Shown here: piece by piece, positions 5,627 to 7,754 of the stretch
Numbering within the stretch: the first letter of the stretch is position 1
How the letters are laid out: each line of letters opens with the position of its first letter
From: Candidatus Fraserbacteria bacterium RBG_16_55_9
GTDB lineage: Bacteria; Bipolaricaulota; Bipolaricaulia; RBG-16-55-9
Length of the DNA stretch: 7,754 nucleotides
Assembly (NCBI GenBank): GCA_001778455.1
Contig: MFGX01000073.1
Coordinates: 7,113 to 14,866 of the forward strand
Reading direction: 5' to 3'
The notes under the pieces: model-generated
The model's input: only the letters and a program-made list of their open reading frames with translations
The model's database searches: none
Told to the model about the DNA's origin: nothing
Program-made: the position numbers and the translations under genes

Positions 5627-6622
5627 ATGATGATGAGAAAGCTCTTTCAGCTACTACTTTTCACAGCTGCTTTGGTGTTCTTGCTGGCAGCAGCGAGCGA
5701 GGCTCAACCCGTTAAACCGGTCTTCACGAGCACAAGTCTCGATGGCCAGCTGGTTGGCATAGATACGGATCTACAGTTTGGGATCTGGAAGCCCATTGCA
5801 GCCCTGGCCTATGGATTCAATAGTGGACACTTCCGCTATAAGGCAGGCCTCACGCTCGCCACGGGCTTTGATCTTCCGGGCCTGGGAGAGAGGTTTGGAG
5901 ATTTCAGCGCTGCGCTCGTCGATTGGCCGGATAGTCCCATATTGGGAAGAGAGGGTCAAAGCGGCATAGAGGTCGGCTGGCGTGTAGGAAGCACTCAGTT
6001 CTCCGGATTTTGGGGAACGCTCTGGCCCCGTGAGGGCAATGCCCCGCAGATCCAGTATCTCTCGGTGGATACCCTGGACACGTATCAACTACCCTTCGAC
6101 CTTCGCTTGAGCAGCTCCTCCACCATGATCATTGGGATGCTCGTGGCTGATGAAAAGCTCTTTCAGTCGATGACGCGCACGCTCACTCTCAGCCTCGGAG
6201 ATCTTCGACTCAGCGGGCGCTGGGGCATGCTCGAGAACGAAGCCCAGCTTGACGGGTTTGAGTTCACTACCGGAGTGAGAGGAATTTCGCAGTCTCTCAA
6301 GGGGCAGGAGTTCTGGAATGTGACCCTGGAGCGCACGTTCTCGATGTATGAGAGCGCTATTCCACTTGCGCTTCCCGTGGAGGTGCAGGCCTTCTTGCCC
6401 GCATCTCTGCCGGTGGGGCTCAAGGGAGCATTCTTCGTTCAAGCAGGCGGAGCCGCTCGTCACCAGATCACCCAGACTGAGGACGAAGATGCGAGCAGCA
6501 TGGAATCGGAAATGCTTTTTAGCTGGGGGTTATCTGCTGCGTTCTCCATCCATGAGTTTCGCCTTCAGGCAGAGCTGATCTTCACTCAACATGGAGAGAC
6601 TCGCTTCAACTTCGGTTTCTAG
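5627..6622 (+). CDS. Predicted outer-membrane beta-barrel protein of unknown function
   Basis: A 331-residue protein that I do not recognise as a named family. It starts with a clear signal peptide (basic MMMRK, hydrophobic LFQLLLFTAALVFLLAAA, likely cleavage after ASEA at about residue 26). The mature part is rich in alternating polar/hydrophobic segments spaced by turns, for example HFRYKAGLTLATGF (68-81), SGIEVGWRVGSTQFSGFWG (112-130), TLTLSLGDLRLSGRWGML (185-202) and FRLQAELIFT (311-320). It ends in RFNFGF with a terminal phenylalanine, as BAM-assembled barrels do. These traits suggest an outer-membrane barrel, which is inference rather than homology. ATG 5627 is chosen over the longer frame from 5603 because the promoter's -10 covers that codon; ATG 5630 or 5633 and GTG 5624 remain possible. 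It is the first gene of an operon with the peptidase gene 18 bp downstream. Confidence 0.72.
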   Translation: MMMRKLFQLLLFTAALVFLLAAASEAQPVKPVFTSTSLDGQLVGIDTDLQFGIWKPIAALAYGFNSGHFRYKAGLTLATGFDLPGLGERFGDFSAALVDWPDSPILGREGQSGIEVGWRVGSTQFSGFWGTLWPREGNAPQIQYLSVDTLDTYQLPFDLRLSSSSTMIIGMLVADEKLFQSMTRTLTLSLGDLRLSGRWGMLENEAQLDGFEFTTGVRGISQSLKGQEFWNVTLERTFSMYESAIPLALPVEVQAFLPASLPVGLKGAFFVQAGGAARHQITQTEDEDASSMESEMLFSWGLSAAFSIHEFRLQAELIFTQHGETRFNFGF

Positions 6623-6640
6623 GGAGGGACAAGATCGATC

Positions 6641-7754
6641 ATGAAGACCGTAAGCATGCACATGCGATTAGTGGTGACACTGATGGTCTTATTCTTCGGC
6701 GTGAGCCTGCCCGCCTCTGGACAGATCTTTGGTCTGACGGGCTTCGATCCCGAATTGAAGTGGCAGACGCTCGAGACGGAACACTTCCGGATTCACTTCC
6801 ATCAAGGACTGGAAGGTGTGGCTCAGGAAGCCGCTCTCATTGCAGAGGAGTCTTATCAGATCATCAAAGATGAATTCGGCCAAGCGCCCGCAAAGCTCGA
6901 TCTCTTCTTTGTGGATGCGTTCGATTTCTCCAACGGCTTTTCTAATCCGATTGCGGATCAGGTCGGAATCTTCACTTCGCAATATCGCCTCTCGGACTGG
7001 GCCAACGTGCGGCTGGATTCCTGGTGGCGCGTGGTGATCTTTCACGAGCTGGTGCACGCCATCGAACTGGATCAGACGCGGGGTATCTCAGCGGTGCTTC
7101 GGGCGATCTTCGGTAAGATCGTGCTGCCGAACTTCATGAAGCCCGTGCCATTCATTGAAGGGCTTGCGGTTTACGAGAAGTACAAGCATCTGGGTGAGTC
7201 GCGTCTTAGCGACTCACGCACTCGAATGATGCTCCGCCAGATGGTCCTCGATAATCATCTGCCGCGATTCGCGGAGATCCAAGGCGCATACAATCGTTCG
7301 GAATGGCCCTCCATTGGAATGCTCTGGTACAACTACGGCTCTTGGCTCATGCGCTACATGGAGGAGACGTATGGTGCCGATACCCTGGCGAAATTCGATG
7401 CGGTCAACGCGCAGAGACCCCTGAACCTGCTCTCGTTTAACGGTGTAGGTTGGGGAGAGAACCTCGACGAGGTACTACGCGAGACCGTGGGTGTACCTAC
7501 CGATGAACTCTATCAGGGATTTCGAGCGTGGCTTAGGGATCAGTTCAATTCAGAGATCCAGTCCATACAGCGTGAAAGCGCTACCGATGCCGTGCGACTG
7601 AGTGTGCTCGGATTTGTCACTGGACAGCCAACGTGGTCCCCCGATGGGAGTTGGATCGCGTATCGGTACAGCGGTCCCGACCGCGCAGGATTGAGGCTCA
7701 TCACGCCACAGGGCGAAGACGATCATGAGATCATCCCTGGCGGCGCGGCCCACC
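6641..7754 (+). CDS. Secreted HEXXH metallopeptidase (peptidase MA-like) with TolB/PD40 repeats, partial
   Basis: An open frame of 371 codons without a stop; the 3' end lies beyond the window. A signal peptide (residues 1 to about 27, core LVVTLMVLFFGVSL, ending PASGQ) precedes a gluzincin domain. HELVH (135-139) supplies two zinc-binding histidines and the catalytic Glu136, and EGLAVYEKY (173-181) supplies the third ligand Glu173, in the EGxAxYxE context of peptidase MA/M1-like enzymes. The N-terminal stretch WQTLETEHFRIHFH (41-54) is also typical of that family. At 331-341 TWSPDGSWIAY begins the first PD40/TolB-like propeller blade, so a C-terminal beta-propeller of several blades is expected. 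The ATG at 6641 follows AGGGAGG (6621-6627), with rather long spacing; ATG 6656 and 6662 are alternatives without better sites. It shares an operon with the barrel protein, suggesting an envelope-associated job; the substrate is unknown. Confidence 0.88.
   Translation, partial: MKTVSMHMRLVVTLMVLFFGVSLPASGQIFGLTGFDPELKWQTLETEHFRIHFHQGLEGVAQEAALIAEESYQIIKDEFGQAPAKLDLFFVDAFDFSNGFSNPIADQVGIFTSQYRLSDWANVRLDSWWRVVIFHELVHAIELDQTRGISAVLRAIFGKIVLPNFMKPVPFIEGLAVYEKYKHLGESRLSDSRTRMMLRQMVLDNHLPRFAEIQGAYNRSEWPSIGMLWYNYGSWLMRYMEETYGADTLAKFDAVNAQRPLNLLSFNGVGWGENLDEVLRETVGVPTDELYQGFRAWLRDQFNSEIQSIQRESATDAVRLSVLGFVTGQPTWSPDGSWIAYRYSGPDRAGLRLITPQGEDDHEIIPGGAAH

Noticed and set aside
1..7754. tRNA, rRNA or CRISPR array
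   Set aside because: No regularly spaced direct repeats and no cloverleaf or rRNA-like stretch was seen on reading the window.

Overview
The window looks like a chromosomal piece of an uncultivated, moderately GC-rich diderm bacterium. An outer-membrane-type beta-barrel protein with a signal peptide and a C-terminal phenylalanine argues for two membranes. GTG and probably TTG starts are used. I cannot name the phylum with confidence; the divergent TypA and the secreted peptidase/beta-propeller gene would suit a deep-branching or candidate phylum.

Left part (1-3827) is ordinary housekeeping and accessory content: a SpoU/TrmH-family RNA methyltransferase (+), a DinB-fold protein converging on it with a 2-bp gap (-), then, divergent from DinB, the ribosome-associated GTPase TypA/BipA (+), and a secreted UlaG-like metallo-beta-lactamase-fold hydrolase (-) whose end converges on the typA end.

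The middle part (3828-5626) is where the window becomes unusual. At 3921-3987 there is a decayed second copy of the typA C-terminus, ending in a stop, so the hydrolase gene is bracketed by the live typA tail and a dead one. Two perfect inverted repeats follow (4029-4082). A zinc-independent NADPH:quinone oxidoreductase/MDR gene comes next, and its TAA stop lies inside the left core box of a convincing integron attC site (5232-5303), complete with extrahelical bases and an unpaired spacer. It looks like a stray mobile gene cassette with no integrase in view. Beyond it, about 300 bp without a credible gene holds repeated TTTGCGACA-like motifs and an 8-bp inverted repeat, possibly the relic of an insertion-sequence end. 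I read the typA-downstream interval as an integration hot spot.

The right part (5575-7754) is an operon driven by an almost consensus sigma70 promoter (TTGACA-N18-TACAAT). It encodes an outer-membrane beta-barrel-like protein of unknown function and, 18 bp later, a secreted gluzincin (HEXXH...E, peptidase MA-like) that continues into TolB/PD40-type propeller repeats and runs off the window. The two probably work together at the cell envelope; their substrate is unknown.
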